DNA of 33,845 nt, taken from RGIG426 sp045643425. Its GTDB lineage: Bacteria > Bacillota > Clostridia > Oscillospirales > Acutalibacteraceae. This document shows positions 14,252 to 22,946 of this stretch, piece after piece; position 1 is the stretch's first letter; the number at the start of each line of letters is the position of its first letter. The stretch is taken from the NCBI GenBank assembly GCA_045643425.1, contig JAZUKW010000033.1, positions 1-33,845 on the forward strand, given 5' to 3'. The notes beneath the pieces are model-generated. The model saw only the letters and a list, made by a program, of their open reading frames with translations, made no database searches and was not told where the DNA came from. The translations under genes and the position numbers were made by a program.

Positions 14252-14963
14252 GTTCCTCGCCCCTTTCCAAACGGGTTTTGGCAAGCGTCGCTCCATACAC
14301 GGCACTCGCCCCGTAAATTTTCAGTATCAACGCGCATTCGCGCAGCGTTGCGCCGGTGGTACACACGTCGTCTACCACCAAAAAGCATTTATCCGTCACG
14401 TCCGCACCCGGCAGACGATCCAGCGCACCGCGCAGGTTGCCCTCCCGCTCGGCGGCGGGAACTTCCTTTTGCGGCTTGGTCGCGAACGTCTTGCACAAGG
14501 TCGGAACGAGCGGCAGCTTCAGCCGCTTGGCCACCTCGCGCGCCAGCCACTCGCTTTGGTTATATTCCCGACGGCGAAGCTCGCTCTTTTGCATTGGCAC
14601 GAAGGTGACGCCGTCAAAACGAACGTCCTCGAACTCCTGCCGAACGGTGTCGGCGATCTCGCGCGCATAGTGGGCAGCCGTCAGGCTTGTCCCCGCTTGC
14701 TTAAAGCGCAAGATTCCCCGCTTTACCGCGCCCTCATACCGAAACGGCGCACACACGGCGTCAAGCACCGTCGCGGTGCTTTTGCAGGTACACAGCGATT
14801 TCGACAGCCCGCAATGAAGACACAGCGGGCGTTCCTGCCGCGGGAGCGTTTGACCGCATTTGGCACACACCGCTTCGCCGGGAAGAACCACACAGTCGCA
14901 AAAGGCGCATCGCTCCGGGAAAAAGACGGCGGCGATCCGCCGCGATAACGGTAAGGATCTCAT
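14226..14963 (-). CDS. comF: ComF family phosphoribosyltransferase-like protein
   Basis: ComF-type proteins take part in DNA uptake in competent Firmicutes and are widespread in species not known to be competent. The 245-residue protein starts with a four-pair Cys zinc-binding region (CAFCDC, CAKCG, CLHCG, CTCK) and ends with a type I phosphoribosyltransferase motif (FLVVDDVCTTGATLREC) preceded by YNQSEWLAREVAKRL. The ATG at 14963 overlaps the recD2 stop (ATGA) and has GAGGAAAA before it; this is preferred over an in-frame ATG 27 nt upstream. Its 3' end overlaps mreB. The shared transcript with a helicase fits a role near DNA metabolism, by inference only. Confidence 0.92.
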   Translation of the reverse strand: MRSLPLSRRIAAVFFPERCAFCDCVVLPGEAVCAKCGQTLPRQERPLCLHCGLSKSLCTCKSTATVLDAVCAPFRYEGAVKRGILRFKQAGTSLTAAHYAREIADTVRQEFEDVRFDGVTFVPMQKSELRRREYNQSEWLAREVAKRLKLPLVPTLCKTFATKPQKEVPAAEREGNLRGALDRLPGADVTDKCFLVVDDVCTTGATLRECALILKIYGASAVYGATLAKTRLERGEERGGNPSGN

Positions 14964-17173
14964 ACGTTTTCCTCTGTCATAAAAGCACACAATCCGCTGA
15001 AACGGCGGGCTTTTTTAGCGTTTTTCACCATACGGGAGATCTCGTTTCCCCGCCCGACGATCACCAGCATATTTTTCGCGCGGGTCACCGCAGTATATAA
15101 GAGGTTGCGAAACGCCAGCGGCGAAGGCACGTCAAACAGCGCCAGCACCACGATGTCAAACTCGCTCCCCTGGCTTTTATGTACCGTCACCGCATACGCC
15201 AGCTCCAGATCCTCGGCGTCTGCCTTGCCGTAGCTGACGATGCGATCGTCCTCGAACTGCACCGTCAGGCTTTCGTCCCGTCGGCTGATTTCCGTCACGG
15301 TACCGATGTCGCCGTTAAACACGCCCTCACCGATCGTACCGTCCGGTTTCTCCCAACTCAGGTTGTAGTTGTTGCGGTTTTGCATCAGCTTGTCCCCGAG
15401 GCGGAACGTCCGAGAACCCAGCTTGATTTCCGCCTTGGTCGCCGAGGGCGGGTTACACTCTTTTTGCAAAAGCTCGTTGAGCGAGCGCGCACCGACGGCG
15501 TATTTGACCTTTGGTGTCAGCACCTGAATACCGTCGAACACCGTTTTTCCGTAAGCATTCGGCAAACGGCGGGTACACAGATCCGCTATCGTCCGCTCTA
15601 CCGCCTGGCTGCTGTCCTTGGCAATAAAGAAATAGTCGCCGTCGTGCACACCGTGAAGCGGCATATCGCCCGCCACGATACGGTGGGCGTTTTGAACGAT
15701 GATACTTTCCCCCGCCTGGCGGAAAATCGCCGTCAGCTCCACAGCGGGAACCATCCCGCTGTCGATCAAGTCGCCCAGCACGTTACCCGGCCCGACAGCG
15801 GGAAGCTGGTGAGCATCTCCCACCAGCACCAAACGGCAACCGGGCTTCAGCGCACACAAAAGCGCATACAGCAGCGGCACGTCCACCATCGACAACTCGT
15901 CCACGATGACGGTATCCGCCTCCAGCGGGTTTTGCCGGTCACGAAGAAACGTCGGTTCCTCCGTCTCCGACCATTGCATTTCGAGCAAACGGTGGATGGT
16001 GGCGGCTTCACGTCCCGTCAGCTCGCTCATCCGTTTGGCCGCGCGGCCGGTAGGCGCCGCCAACAGCACCCGCTCGCCCTGACATTCCAGCGCTTTCAAA
16101 ATACCCTTCAGCGTCGTGGTCTTACCCGTTCCGGGGCCGCCCGTCAGCAAAAACACGTTGCGATCAAGCGCCGTGCGGATCGCTTTGCGCTGTTCCGCCT
16201 CATAGGTCACGCCGTCCGCTTTCTCGGCATTTTGTATCTGTTTTTCCGCGTCCACCGTCACCTTCGGCTGTTGTCCTACCCGGCGGCAAATATCCGCGGC
16301 GATAAATTTCTCTTTTACGTAAATCTCCGGCAGGAACAAAAAGCGCTTGTCCCCGATTTTTTCGAGGATCAGCTTGCCGGCTTCGATCAGCGCCGCCGAT
16401 TCCTCCTGCACGGACGAAAGCGGGATCTCCAAAAGCCCGGCGCTCATTTCCTCGACCTTATCCTGCGGCAGGCAGGTATGTCCCCACGATTCCGTATTGT
16501 AGTGGATCACGTGGAAAATTCCCGCCCGAACGCGGCGAGGATCGTCCTCGCCCACTTTCCATTCGGCGCGGCGTTCATCCACGCGCTCAAACGAGACCGA
16601 CACCGGCTTTTCGCATAAGATATACGGATTATCCCGAATAATGTCGTAGGCGTCCTCTTTCCATTTTCGGTAACAGCGGCCGCATTCCGTAGAGGTCAAG
16701 CCATAGGCAGACAGCGTCATATACGCCTCGCGCAGGCCCGCCTTGGCGGCAAATTCGTCTCCGATCGCCTTGGCCATCGCGCCGGTAATACCTTGCACGT
16801 CCACAAGCTTATGCGGATCGTCGCGCATCACGCGCAGGGTATCCTCCCCGAAATGGCGAACAATATCCATCGCCCGCTTCGGCCCGACGCCCTTGATGGC
16901 GCCGGACGCCAGATAGCGGCGAATAGCGTCGGCGGTTTCCGGTAAATGGATCTCACAGCGCTTTACGTCAAATTGCCGCCCGTAATCCGGGTGTTCGACA
17001 AACCGACCCCACGCGACAAGCTCCTCGCCCACGACGATTTCCGGCATAACGCCCACCACCGTATGCAGTTGTCCGTTCGCGGAAACCTCCAGCTTTTTCC
17101 AGCCGTTTTCCTCCTCGGCATAGCCGATTTGTTCTACCGTTCCGCGCAGCTCGTCAAGCAGCTGTTCCTCCAT
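14960..17173 (-). CDS. recD2: ATP-dependent RecD2-type DNA helicase
   Basis: RecD2 is an SF1B 5'-3' helicase found without RecBC in Firmicutes and linked to replication-fork and mismatch-type repair. The 737-residue protein has an OB-like N-terminal region, helix-hairpin-helix segments (GAIKGVGPKRAMDIVRHFG, DVQGITGAMAKAI), Walker A GGPGTGKT (345-352), APTGRAAKRM, Walker B DELSMVD (425-431), the QLPAVGPGNVL motif III and the late YAVTVHKSQGSEFD with VTRAK. Length matches B. subtilis YrrC (about 800) within family variation. ATG at 17173 follows AACGAGG. It heads the recD2-comF-mreB operon from the promoter at 17215-17243. Confidence 0.96.
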   Translation of the reverse strand: MEEQLLDELRGTVEQIGYAEEENGWKKLEVSANGQLHTVVGVMPEIVVGEELVAWGRFVEHPDYGRQFDVKRCEIHLPETADAIRRYLASGAIKGVGPKRAMDIVRHFGEDTLRVMRDDPHKLVDVQGITGAMAKAIGDEFAAKAGLREAYMTLSAYGLTSTECGRCYRKWKEDAYDIIRDNPYILCEKPVSVSFERVDERRAEWKVGEDDPRRVRAGIFHVIHYNTESWGHTCLPQDKVEEMSAGLLEIPLSSVQEESAALIEAGKLILEKIGDKRFLFLPEIYVKEKFIAADICRRVGQQPKVTVDAEKQIQNAEKADGVTYEAEQRKAIRTALDRNVFLLTGGPGTGKTTTLKGILKALECQGERVLLAAPTGRAAKRMSELTGREAATIHRLLEMQWSETEEPTFLRDRQNPLEADTVIVDELSMVDVPLLYALLCALKPGCRLVLVGDAHQLPAVGPGNVLGDLIDSGMVPAVELTAIFRQAGESIIVQNAHRIVAGDMPLHGVHDGDYFFIAKDSSQAVERTIADLCTRRLPNAYGKTVFDGIQVLTPKVKYAVGARSLNELLQKECNPPSATKAEIKLGSRTFRLGDKLMQNRNNYNLSWEKPDGTIGEGVFNGDIGTVTEISRRDESLTVQFEDDRIVSYGKADAEDLELAYAVTVHKSQGSEFDIVVLALFDVPSPLAFRNLLYTAVTRAKNMLVIVGRGNEISRMVKNAKKARRFSGLCAFMTEENV

Positions 17174-17214
17174 ACCGTTTTCCTCGTTTTTCTCATAATC
17201 TCATAGGTAGAATT

Positions 17215-17243
17215 ATTATAGCGTATTCCGACAAAAAATGCAA
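17215..17243 (-). promoter_or_regulatory. Sigma-A promoter of recD2-comF-mreB
   Basis: TTGCAT (17243-17238), a 17-nt spacer and TATAAT (17220-17215) on the minus strand. The -35 box begins about 10 nt after the stop codon of the small membrane-protein gene. Confidence 0.78.
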
Positions 17244-17252
17244 CCGTTCCTT

Positions 17253-17504
17253 TTATTCCGACAGCGATTTTTCGTCACTTTCTTTTGCCTCGTTCTCGGT
17301 CAAGATCACGACGGGATGACCGCTTTTCCCCTCTAATAGCCGCAAAACGCGCGGAGGGATCGACTGTTCGTCCTCCACGCGAATGAGCGTAACGGCGTGG
17401 TAGCGCTTCGGCAGCCAAAACCACGCGGCTACGTCAAGAAGCATTTCACAAATACCGTAAACCGCCAACAGCGTTACAACGACAAAAAACAGCACCGTAC
17501 TCAT
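17253..17504 (-). CDS. Small single-pass membrane protein of unknown function
   Basis: I do not recognise this 83-residue product. The ATG at 17504 is favoured because the long upstream extension in the same frame is Arg-rich, crosses the trkA terminator and lacks protein character. AAAGAGG lies about 10 nt upstream. Residues 3-30 are hydrophobic (VLFFVVVTLLAVYGICEML, then AAWFWLP). After KRYHAVTLIRVEDEQSIPPRVLRLLEG comes HPVVILTEN and an acidic Ser/Glu tail. The soluble part has alternating strands and a helix, so it could be a small folded domain held at the membrane. It lies between the trkA terminator and the recD2 promoter. I saw no obvious promoter of its own. Confidence 0.65.
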   Translation of the reverse strand: MSTVLFFVVVTLLAVYGICEMLLDVAAWFWLPKRYHAVTLIRVEDEQSIPPRVLRLLEGKSGHPVVILTENEAKESDEKSLSE

Positions 17505-17588
17505 ACTCTCGCCTCTTTCTGACAAACCCATCCCGCCGCGCCCTCCCGATTTCGTCGTTATCAGCCTATGCAAAAGCGCCCGCAAGGG

Positions 17589-17628
17589 TGAAAAAAAGCA
17601 CACCGCGAAAAGCGGTGTGCTTTTTCTA
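17589..17628 (-). terminator. Intrinsic terminator at the end of the yicC-trkA operon
   Basis: AAAGCACACCGC and GCGGTGTGCTTT arms around a 4-5 nt A-rich loop are flanked by A and T runs. It starts 8 nt after the trkA stop on the minus strand and is followed by a T-rich run. Confidence 0.9.
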
Positions 17629-17635
17629 CGTTCTG

Positions 17636-18991
17636 TTACGCGAGAATATCGTTGAGTTCGTCCATACGCGCCACGGTCGTCACCACGATCACGCGATCGC
17701 CGGTCGTGATCATATCGTCGCCGGTGGGGAAAATCGGTTTGGTGTCGCGCACAATACAAGCGATCAGCAGATTGCTTTTCAGCTGCAGATTTTTCAGCGG
17801 CACGTTTTTGCCCTTGAAATCCTCAAACGCCTCAAATTCAATAGCCTCCACCTTGCCGCCCACGATTTTGGACAGTGCCAACATACTGCCGCCGGAGGAG
17901 CTTTGCATCGCGCGCACGTAACGCACGATACGGTCGGCCGCGATCGTGTGCGGCGTTACCACGCACTCGATGCCCGCCTTGGAAAGCACCTCACCGAAGG
18001 AGATGTGGTTGACCTTGGTCACCACTTTCGGCACCTTACACGCGTCGGCGTACATCGAGATCACCACGTTCTCCTCGTCGAGGCCGGTCAGCGCCACCAG
18101 CGCATCCATTTCCTCCACGCCTTCTTCTTTCAGCGTCTCTCGGTCGGTGCCGTCGCCGCAAAGCACGGTGGCCTTGGGATACCGCTCGGCAAGCAGCTCG
18201 CAGCGCACGGGATCGCGGTCGAGCACCTTGACGCGGATACCCGCTTCGAGCAGCGCACGGATCAGATAATACGCAATTTTTCCGCCTCCCACGATCATGG
18301 CGGTACGCGTTCTGGTGCTGACAAGCCCCAACGCCCGGAACAGCTGACTGATCTCGTTGGGAGCGGCCGTCAGGCTGACGAGATCGCCCTCTTGGGGAAC
18401 GAAATCACCGTTGGGGATGATCACCTCATCCCCGCGCTGCACCGCACAAATAAGGATCTTCGCTTTGGAAACGCCGGACATCTTACACAGCGGATGACCG
18501 ATGATCGGGCTGTCCGCCGGAAGCTTGAGCTCCACCATTTCCAAACGTCCTTTGGCGAAAACGTCCACTTTCATGGCGGACGGGAAGCGCAGAATACGGG
18601 AAATATCGGTCGCCGCCTCACGCTCCGGGTTGATCGCCAGGCTCAAATTCAGCTCGTTTCGCAGCGTAGCGACCGTTTTGGCATAATCCGGCTCGCGGAT
18701 ACGGGCGATCGTGTGCTTAGCCCCCAGCTTTTTCGCCAGCAAACAGCAAAGGATGTTTTGCTCGTCGGTGGACGTCACCGCGATCAGCAGATCCGCCGTC
18801 GCCACGCCCGCCTCCTCCTGCACGTTTTGGGAGATACCGTTGCCGTGGATCGTCGCCACGTCCAACGCGTTGCCGGTGGCGTTGATCACCCGCTCGTTGT
18901 TGTCGACGATCACCACGTCATGGCCTTCGTCCGTCAAACGATCCGCCAGCGAAAAGCCCAGCTTTCCGTCGCCGATAATCACAATTTTCAT
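17636..18991 (-). CDS. trkA: Trk potassium transporter NAD-binding subunit TrkA
   Basis: TrkA is the cytoplasmic regulatory ring of TrkH/KtrB-type potassium channels and binds nucleotides through RCK domains. The 451-residue protein is a full duplicated TrkA. The first Rossmann domain begins MKIVIIGDGKLGFSLADRL with the acidic strand end VIVDNNE. A TrkA_C domain follows (EMVELKLPADSPIIGHPL). The second Rossmann begins near residue 230 (AMIVGGGKIAYYLIRALLE, VKVLDRDP), and a second TrkA_C domain closes the protein. ATG at 18991 has CGAGG upstream. It follows rsgA by 24 nt. The membrane partner TrkH is not in the window, so it must be encoded elsewhere or further along. Confidence 0.95.
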   Translation of the reverse strand: MKIVIIGDGKLGFSLADRLTDEGHDVVIVDNNERVINATGNALDVATIHGNGISQNVQEEAGVATADLLIAVTSTDEQNILCCLLAKKLGAKHTIARIREPDYAKTVATLRNELNLSLAINPEREAATDISRILRFPSAMKVDVFAKGRLEMVELKLPADSPIIGHPLCKMSGVSKAKILICAVQRGDEVIIPNGDFVPQEGDLVSLTAAPNEISQLFRALGLVSTRTRTAMIVGGGKIAYYLIRALLEAGIRVKVLDRDPVRCELLAERYPKATVLCGDGTDRETLKEEGVEEMDALVALTGLDEENVVISMYADACKVPKVVTKVNHISFGEVLSKAGIECVVTPHTIAADRIVRYVRAMQSSSGGSMLALSKIVGGKVEAIEFEAFEDFKGKNVPLKNLQLKSNLLIACIVRDTKPIFPTGDDMITTGDRVIVVTTVARMDELNDILA

Positions 18992-19015
18992 ACGATCAAC
19001 CTCGATTCTCGCGGA

Positions 19016-19891
19016 TCAGTAACGGTCCACGTCAAGTTCTTTCAGCATAGCACAATAGCTTTGGTGGCGTGAGGGCGCGATCTCCCCCGCTTCCACCGCC
19101 GCGCAAACCGCACATCCCTTTTCGGAGACGTGGCGGCAAGAGGTAAATTTGCATTTGCCGAGATACGGCAAAAACTCACGAAAACAAAAAGGCAGGTTCT
19201 CCGTCTGCACGTCGGTCAGCCGCGGCAGCTCCAACGAGGAAAAGCCGGGTGTATCGGCGAAAAATCCGCCGTCCTCCCGCTCGTACAGCACGGTGGCGCG
19301 CGTCGTATGGCGGCCGCGCCCCAGCTTGCGGCTGGTTTCGCCGGTGGAGAGTCCGAGCCGCGGATCCAGCCGATTGAGCAGCGAGGATTTCCCCACGCCG
19401 CTGTTGCCGGAAAACACACAGAGCTTTCCCGCCAGCGCCGGCAGCAGCTGCTCCATCCCCTCGCCGGTGGCAGCGGAGACGGAAAACGTCGAAAATCCGG
19501 CCTTGCGATACAGTTCATACAAGGCGGCGCCGTCCTCTAAATCGGTTTTGTTCAGCACGATAATCGGCTCGATCTCCTGCTCCTCTGCAAGCGCGATCAT
19601 TGCGTCCAGCACGGGCAGATTCGGCGCGGGATCGGTAACGGATACCACCAGCACAAGACAGTCGACGTTGGCGACCGGCGGGCGTCGCAGCGCGTTTTTC
19701 CGCGGCAGCAGTTCCTCCAGCGCGCCGGTCATATCCTCCTGCACCGACACACGCACAAGGTCGCCCGCCACCGGCGACTGCCCCTGACGGCGCAGCGTTC
19801 CCCGGCCGCGGCATTCCACGGTTCCCTGTTCGGTTTTCACGGTGTAAAACCCGCCTAAAACGCCGAGTACACGTCCAACCTGCTGTTCCAT
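19016..19891 (-). CDS. rsgA: Ribosome small subunit-dependent GTPase A
   Basis: RsgA is a circularly permuted GTPase that acts in late 30S assembly. The order of motifs in this 291-residue protein is the permuted one: an OB-fold N-terminus, G4 NKTD (114-117), SVSAATGEG, G1 GNSGVGKSS (162-170) and G3 DTPG (213-216). The C-terminal zinc site is C248, C253, H255 and C261 (CKFTSCRHVSEKGC). ATG at 19891 follows AAAGGGAG and is preferred over the ATG 27 nt upstream. It keeps the usual place after prkC. In B. subtilis rpe and thiN come next; here trkA does. Confidence 0.95.
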   Translation of the reverse strand: MEQQVGRVLGVLGGFYTVKTEQGTVECRGRGTLRRQGQSPVAGDLVRVSVQEDMTGALEELLPRKNALRRPPVANVDCLVLVVSVTDPAPNLPVLDAMIALAEEQEIEPIIVLNKTDLEDGAALYELYRKAGFSTFSVSAATGEGMEQLLPALAGKLCVFSGNSGVGKSSLLNRLDPRLGLSTGETSRKLGRGRHTTRATVLYEREDGGFFADTPGFSSLELPRLTDVQTENLPFCFREFLPYLGKCKFTSCRHVSEKGCAVCAAVEAGEIAPSRHQSYCAMLKELDVDRY

Positions 19892-19919
19892 TCGACTCCC
19901 TTTCTCACGATACCCCACG

Positions 19920-19955
19920 AAAAAGCCGCAGGCAAGCGACCCGCATTAGCTTTTT
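19920..19955 (-). terminator. Possible attenuator between prkC and rsgA
   Basis: On the minus strand AAAAAGC and GCTTTTT arms enclose GCGGG/CCTGC (one G-U pair) with a TAAT bulge and 7-nt loop, ending in TTTTTC. It is imperfect and lies within the operon, so partial termination is more likely than a full stop. Confidence 0.45.
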
Positions 19956-19962
19956 GTGAAAA

Positions 19963-22053
19963 TTATTCTGATTCCTCCGGCAAGGCGCTCACGTCCGCCT
20001 CGGACTCCTCCGGCACCGAGATCTCCTCCGGCGGCTCGGTGGTCTTCGGCGGTTCGGTGGTCACGACCGGCTCCACAAAGATGTTCTGCTCCAGCAGAGA
20101 GGATTTGCCCGTCACGGGATCCGCCGTAAACTTGCAATACGGCTTGTAGTCTCCTTTGCCGGCGACACGCGCTTGGATGGAAACGGTATATTTCTTCCCG
20201 CTCACCTCGCTGATCGTAACGGTCTTGATCCCGGAGCCGATGTCGGACGGCAGCAGACCCTGCAGACCTTTGGAATATTCGTCACTGTAGGTGCCGTTGA
20301 CGAACACCTTCATATCCACAGCACACGAGACCTCCGGCAGCGGCACGGGGATCTGCACGTCGCGGTAACCGGAGCTGACGACCAGCTGCACGGCGGCGCC
20401 GGGCTTCAGCATCTCACCGGCGGCAGGGCTTTGATCCACCACGGTTCCGGCGGGCTTTTCGCTGTTGATCTCTTTCGATACCGACGGCTTAAAGCCTTGC
20501 TCGGTCAAGCGCTTGACAGCGTCCTCTTTTTGCGAACCGATCACGTTATCCAGCGCCACGGGATCCGGCTCTTTAATACCGGTGCTGACGTAAACGTACA
20601 CCACCGTTCCCTTCACAACGGGGCTCTCCGCCGGCACGATTTTAATGACGTTGCCGACCGCCACCTCATCCGAGGGAGATTCGATCGTTTGCGGCTCCAA
20701 AAGCAGCGCTTTCAGCTTGGAGGTGATCTGCGCCTCCGGCTGTGTGCCGTTGATCGGCGGCAAAACGATTTCCTGCGAGCCCTTGCTGATGGTCAGCTTC
20801 AGCACCTTCGTTTTGGCCTTCACGTGCTTGTTGGCGGCAGGATCCTGCGCCGCCACAAAGCCCTTTTCGTAGTTGTCGTTATATTCATATTCCAGCGACA
20901 CGTCGGCGAAGTCTTTGAAGTTATCCGCCGACAGATCGTCGTATTTCTTGCCGACAAAATTCGCGACAACGATCGTATCTTTATTGTTGCTGCCGAACAG
21001 CCAACCGTTGGTAAACGCCAACACGCCGAAAATCACGAGCAACAGCAAAATAGCGCCGGCCGCCACCGCCAGCCAGAACGACTGCGAGAAGAGGAACTTT
21101 TCTTTTTCGCCCGTCGTTTTGACCGCAGAGGTCTCCGGGTGCGGCTTGCCCTTGATGCTGGTAATCGCATCCATATAACGCGTGGGGCTTTCGTCCGTCA
21201 AATACGTATACGCGAAGCGCACGCTCGGGTTTTGCTTGAACTCCTGAATGTCCTGCAGCATCTCCGCCGCCGACTGATAGCGCTTCTCCGGGTTTTTCTG
21301 CATCGCCTTGATGGTGATTTCCTCTAACCCCTCCGGAATATCCGGGTTGATCTCGGTGGGCTTTTTCGCTTGAGACTGCATCTGCATGATCGCCACCGAC
21401 ACCGCGTTGTCCGCCTCGAACGGCAGCGAACCGGTCAGCATTTCATACAGCATCACACCGACGGAATAAATATCCGCTTTTTCGTCGGTCAAGCCGCCGC
21501 TGGCCTGCTCCGGGCTGATATAATGCACCGAGCCGATCGCCTTGTTGGTGTGATCCGTCCTCACGTTGGTGCGCGAGAAGCGGGCAATACCGAAGTCGGT
21601 CACTTTAATGGTGCCGTCCGCGAGCAGCATAATGTTCTGCGGCTTAATATCGCGGTGAACGATGCCCTTGTCGTGAGCGTGTTGGAGCGCACGCAGGATC
21701 TGCTGGATGAAATACACCGCCTCCTGCCAGGTGACGCGCTGCTGTTCGATATATTCTTTCAGCGTAATGCCGTCGATATACTCCATCACGATATACTTCA
21801 CCGAGCCGGTAAAGCTCACGTCCTGCACTTTCACGATGTTCGGATGGGACAAGATCGCGATCGCTTTCGACTCGTTTTTGAAGCGACGGGTAAACTCCTC
21901 GTTGGTGAGATATTCCTCTTTCAGGATCTTCACCGCGACCTCGTGCTGTTCGATAACGTCATACGCCAAATAGACGTAGGCCATTCCGCCCACGCCGATC
22001 AGCTCGCGCACCTCGTAGCGCCCGTCCAAACGTCTTCCGATATACTTATCCAT
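19963..22053 (-). CDS. prkC: Ser/Thr protein kinase with PASTA repeats (PrkC/StkP type)
   Basis: This membrane kinase senses wall fragments or lipid II through extracellular PASTA domains and phosphorylates envelope, translation and growth targets. The 696-residue protein has a kinase domain at 10-270 with catalytic Lys42 (VAVKIL), HRDIKPQN (Asp135), DFG (153-155) and SPEQ. A juxtamembrane region and one membrane helix (326-349) follow, then about three PASTA-like repeats (starting near 361, 430 and 500). After these come a further folded segment and a Thr/Pro/Glu-rich C-terminus. ATG at 22053 has AAAGGGAGAA upstream. It lies 20 nt after its partner phosphatase gene. Confidence 0.96.
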   Translation of the reverse strand: MDKYIGRRLDGRYEVRELIGVGGMAYVYLAYDVIEQHEVAVKILKEEYLTNEEFTRRFKNESKAIAILSHPNIVKVQDVSFTGSVKYIVMEYIDGITLKEYIEQQRVTWQEAVYFIQQILRALQHAHDKGIVHRDIKPQNIMLLADGTIKVTDFGIARFSRTNVRTDHTNKAIGSVHYISPEQASGGLTDEKADIYSVGVMLYEMLTGSLPFEADNAVSVAIMQMQSQAKKPTEINPDIPEGLEEITIKAMQKNPEKRYQSAAEMLQDIQEFKQNPSVRFAYTYLTDESPTRYMDAITSIKGKPHPETSAVKTTGEKEKFLFSQSFWLAVAAGAILLLLVIFGVLAFTNGWLFGSNNKDTIVVANFVGKKYDDLSADNFKDFADVSLEYEYNDNYEKGFVAAQDPAANKHVKAKTKVLKLTISKGSQEIVLPPINGTQPEAQITSKLKALLLEPQTIESPSDEVAVGNVIKIVPAESPVVKGTVVYVYVSTGIKEPDPVALDNVIGSQKEDAVKRLTEQGFKPSVSKEINSEKPAGTVVDQSPAAGEMLKPGAAVQLVVSSGYRDVQIPVPLPEVSCAVDMKVFVNGTYSDEYSKGLQGLLPSDIGSGIKTVTISEVSGKKYTVSIQARVAGKGDYKPYCKFTADPVTGKSSLLEQNIFVEPVVTTEPPKTTEPPEEISVPEESEADVSALPEESE

Positions 22054-22073
22054 CTGTCGTTCTCCCTTTCATC

Positions 22074-22946
22074 TCAAGATTTGCTGATCAAAGCGACGGT
22101 GATGTTGTCTCGACCGCCGGCCATATTGGCCTGGCTGATCAACATATCCAACGCCGTTTTGGGATCGTAGGAAACCAAAGTTTTTTGAATAAATTCCGTC
22201 GACACCATGTCGGTCAAGCCGTCGGAGCAAAGCAGAAGCGCCGATCCGGGCGGTATGATCACCTCGTTGATGTCGCACAAGACCGACTCCGAGGTTCCCA
22301 GCGCACGGGTGATCACGTTACGCTCCGGGTGGTTTTTGGCTTGTTCCTCGGTGATCTCGCCGTTATCTAACTTCTCCTGCACCAGCGAATGGTCACGCGT
22401 GACCTGCTGAATGCTGTCGTGGCTGACGAGATAGGCGCGACTGTCGCCCACGTGGGCCAAAACCGCCAAGCAGCCCTCGTCTTCCTTTTCTCTTGTGTCG
22501 TCTTCTTTTTTCTTTGCGTCTTTTTTATTCGTGTTGCTCTTATTCTTGGGATCCTTTTCGTCCTTTTTTTCGGCGTCTTTTTTCTCTTCCTCGGGGTCTT
22601 TCACAATGGCGATCACCGCCGTCGTCCCCATCCCCTCGTATTTTTTCAGGTCGGAAAGCGCCGTATCGTATACGATCAGGTTGGCTCCGGAAATAGCACA
22701 CTCCAAGGCGTAATGGATCGATTTGGCATCCGTTCCGCCGAAATGTTGGAAGGTGGCCTCCAGACGATTAACGATCATGTTCGCCGCCAGACCGCTGGCA
22801 ACGTCACCGGCTTTGGGACCGCCCATTCCGTCGCATACCAAGGCATACTGATACTTTTCCGTCAGGCTTCCCAGATTTCCGACGAGATAGACGTCCTCGT
22901 TGCGTTCGCGAACGCGGCCCGTGTCTGTTCCTCCGTATACTTTCAT
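22074..22946 (-). CDS. prpC: PP2C-family Ser/Thr phosphatase (Stp/PrpC) with charged insertion
   Basis: This phosphatase reverses PrkC phosphorylation. The 290-residue protein has the PP2C metal-site motifs TDTGRVRERNEDVY, VCDGMGGPKAGDVAS, LAHVGDSRAYLV, LCSDGLTDMV and GGRDNITV. Bacterial members are usually about 240-250 residues; here roughly residues 117-158 are an added Lys/Asp/Glu-rich stretch (KKDAEKKDEKDPKNK and similar) between two core strands. ATG at 22946 follows GAGGAGG and overlaps the rlmN stop by one base (TAATG). It should be translated in step with rlmN and then prkC. Confidence 0.94.
   Translation of the reverse strand: MKVYGGTDTGRVRERNEDVYLVGNLGSLTEKYQYALVCDGMGGPKAGDVASGLAANMIVNRLEATFQHFGGTDAKSIHYALECAISGANLIVYDTALSDLKKYEGMGTTAVIAIVKDPEEEKKDAEKKDEKDPKNKSNTNKKDAKKKEDDTREKEDEGCLAVLAHVGDSRAYLVSHDSIQQVTRDHSLVQEKLDNGEITEEQAKNHPERNVITRALGTSESVLCDINEVIIPPGSALLLCSDGLTDMVSTEFIQKTLVSYDPKTALDMLISQANMAGGRDNITVALISKS

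Noticed and set aside
15179..16618. Long plus-strand frame of 479 codons opposite recD2
   Set aside because: It is the antisense shadow of a GC-rich gene: Arg/His/Gln-rich composition, no family motifs, no ribosome site, and recD2 motifs are intact on the other strand.
17588..19072. Long plus-strand frame of 494 codons opposite trkA
   Set aside because: Antisense shadow with His/Arg-rich low-quality sequence; it also starts within the trkA terminator.
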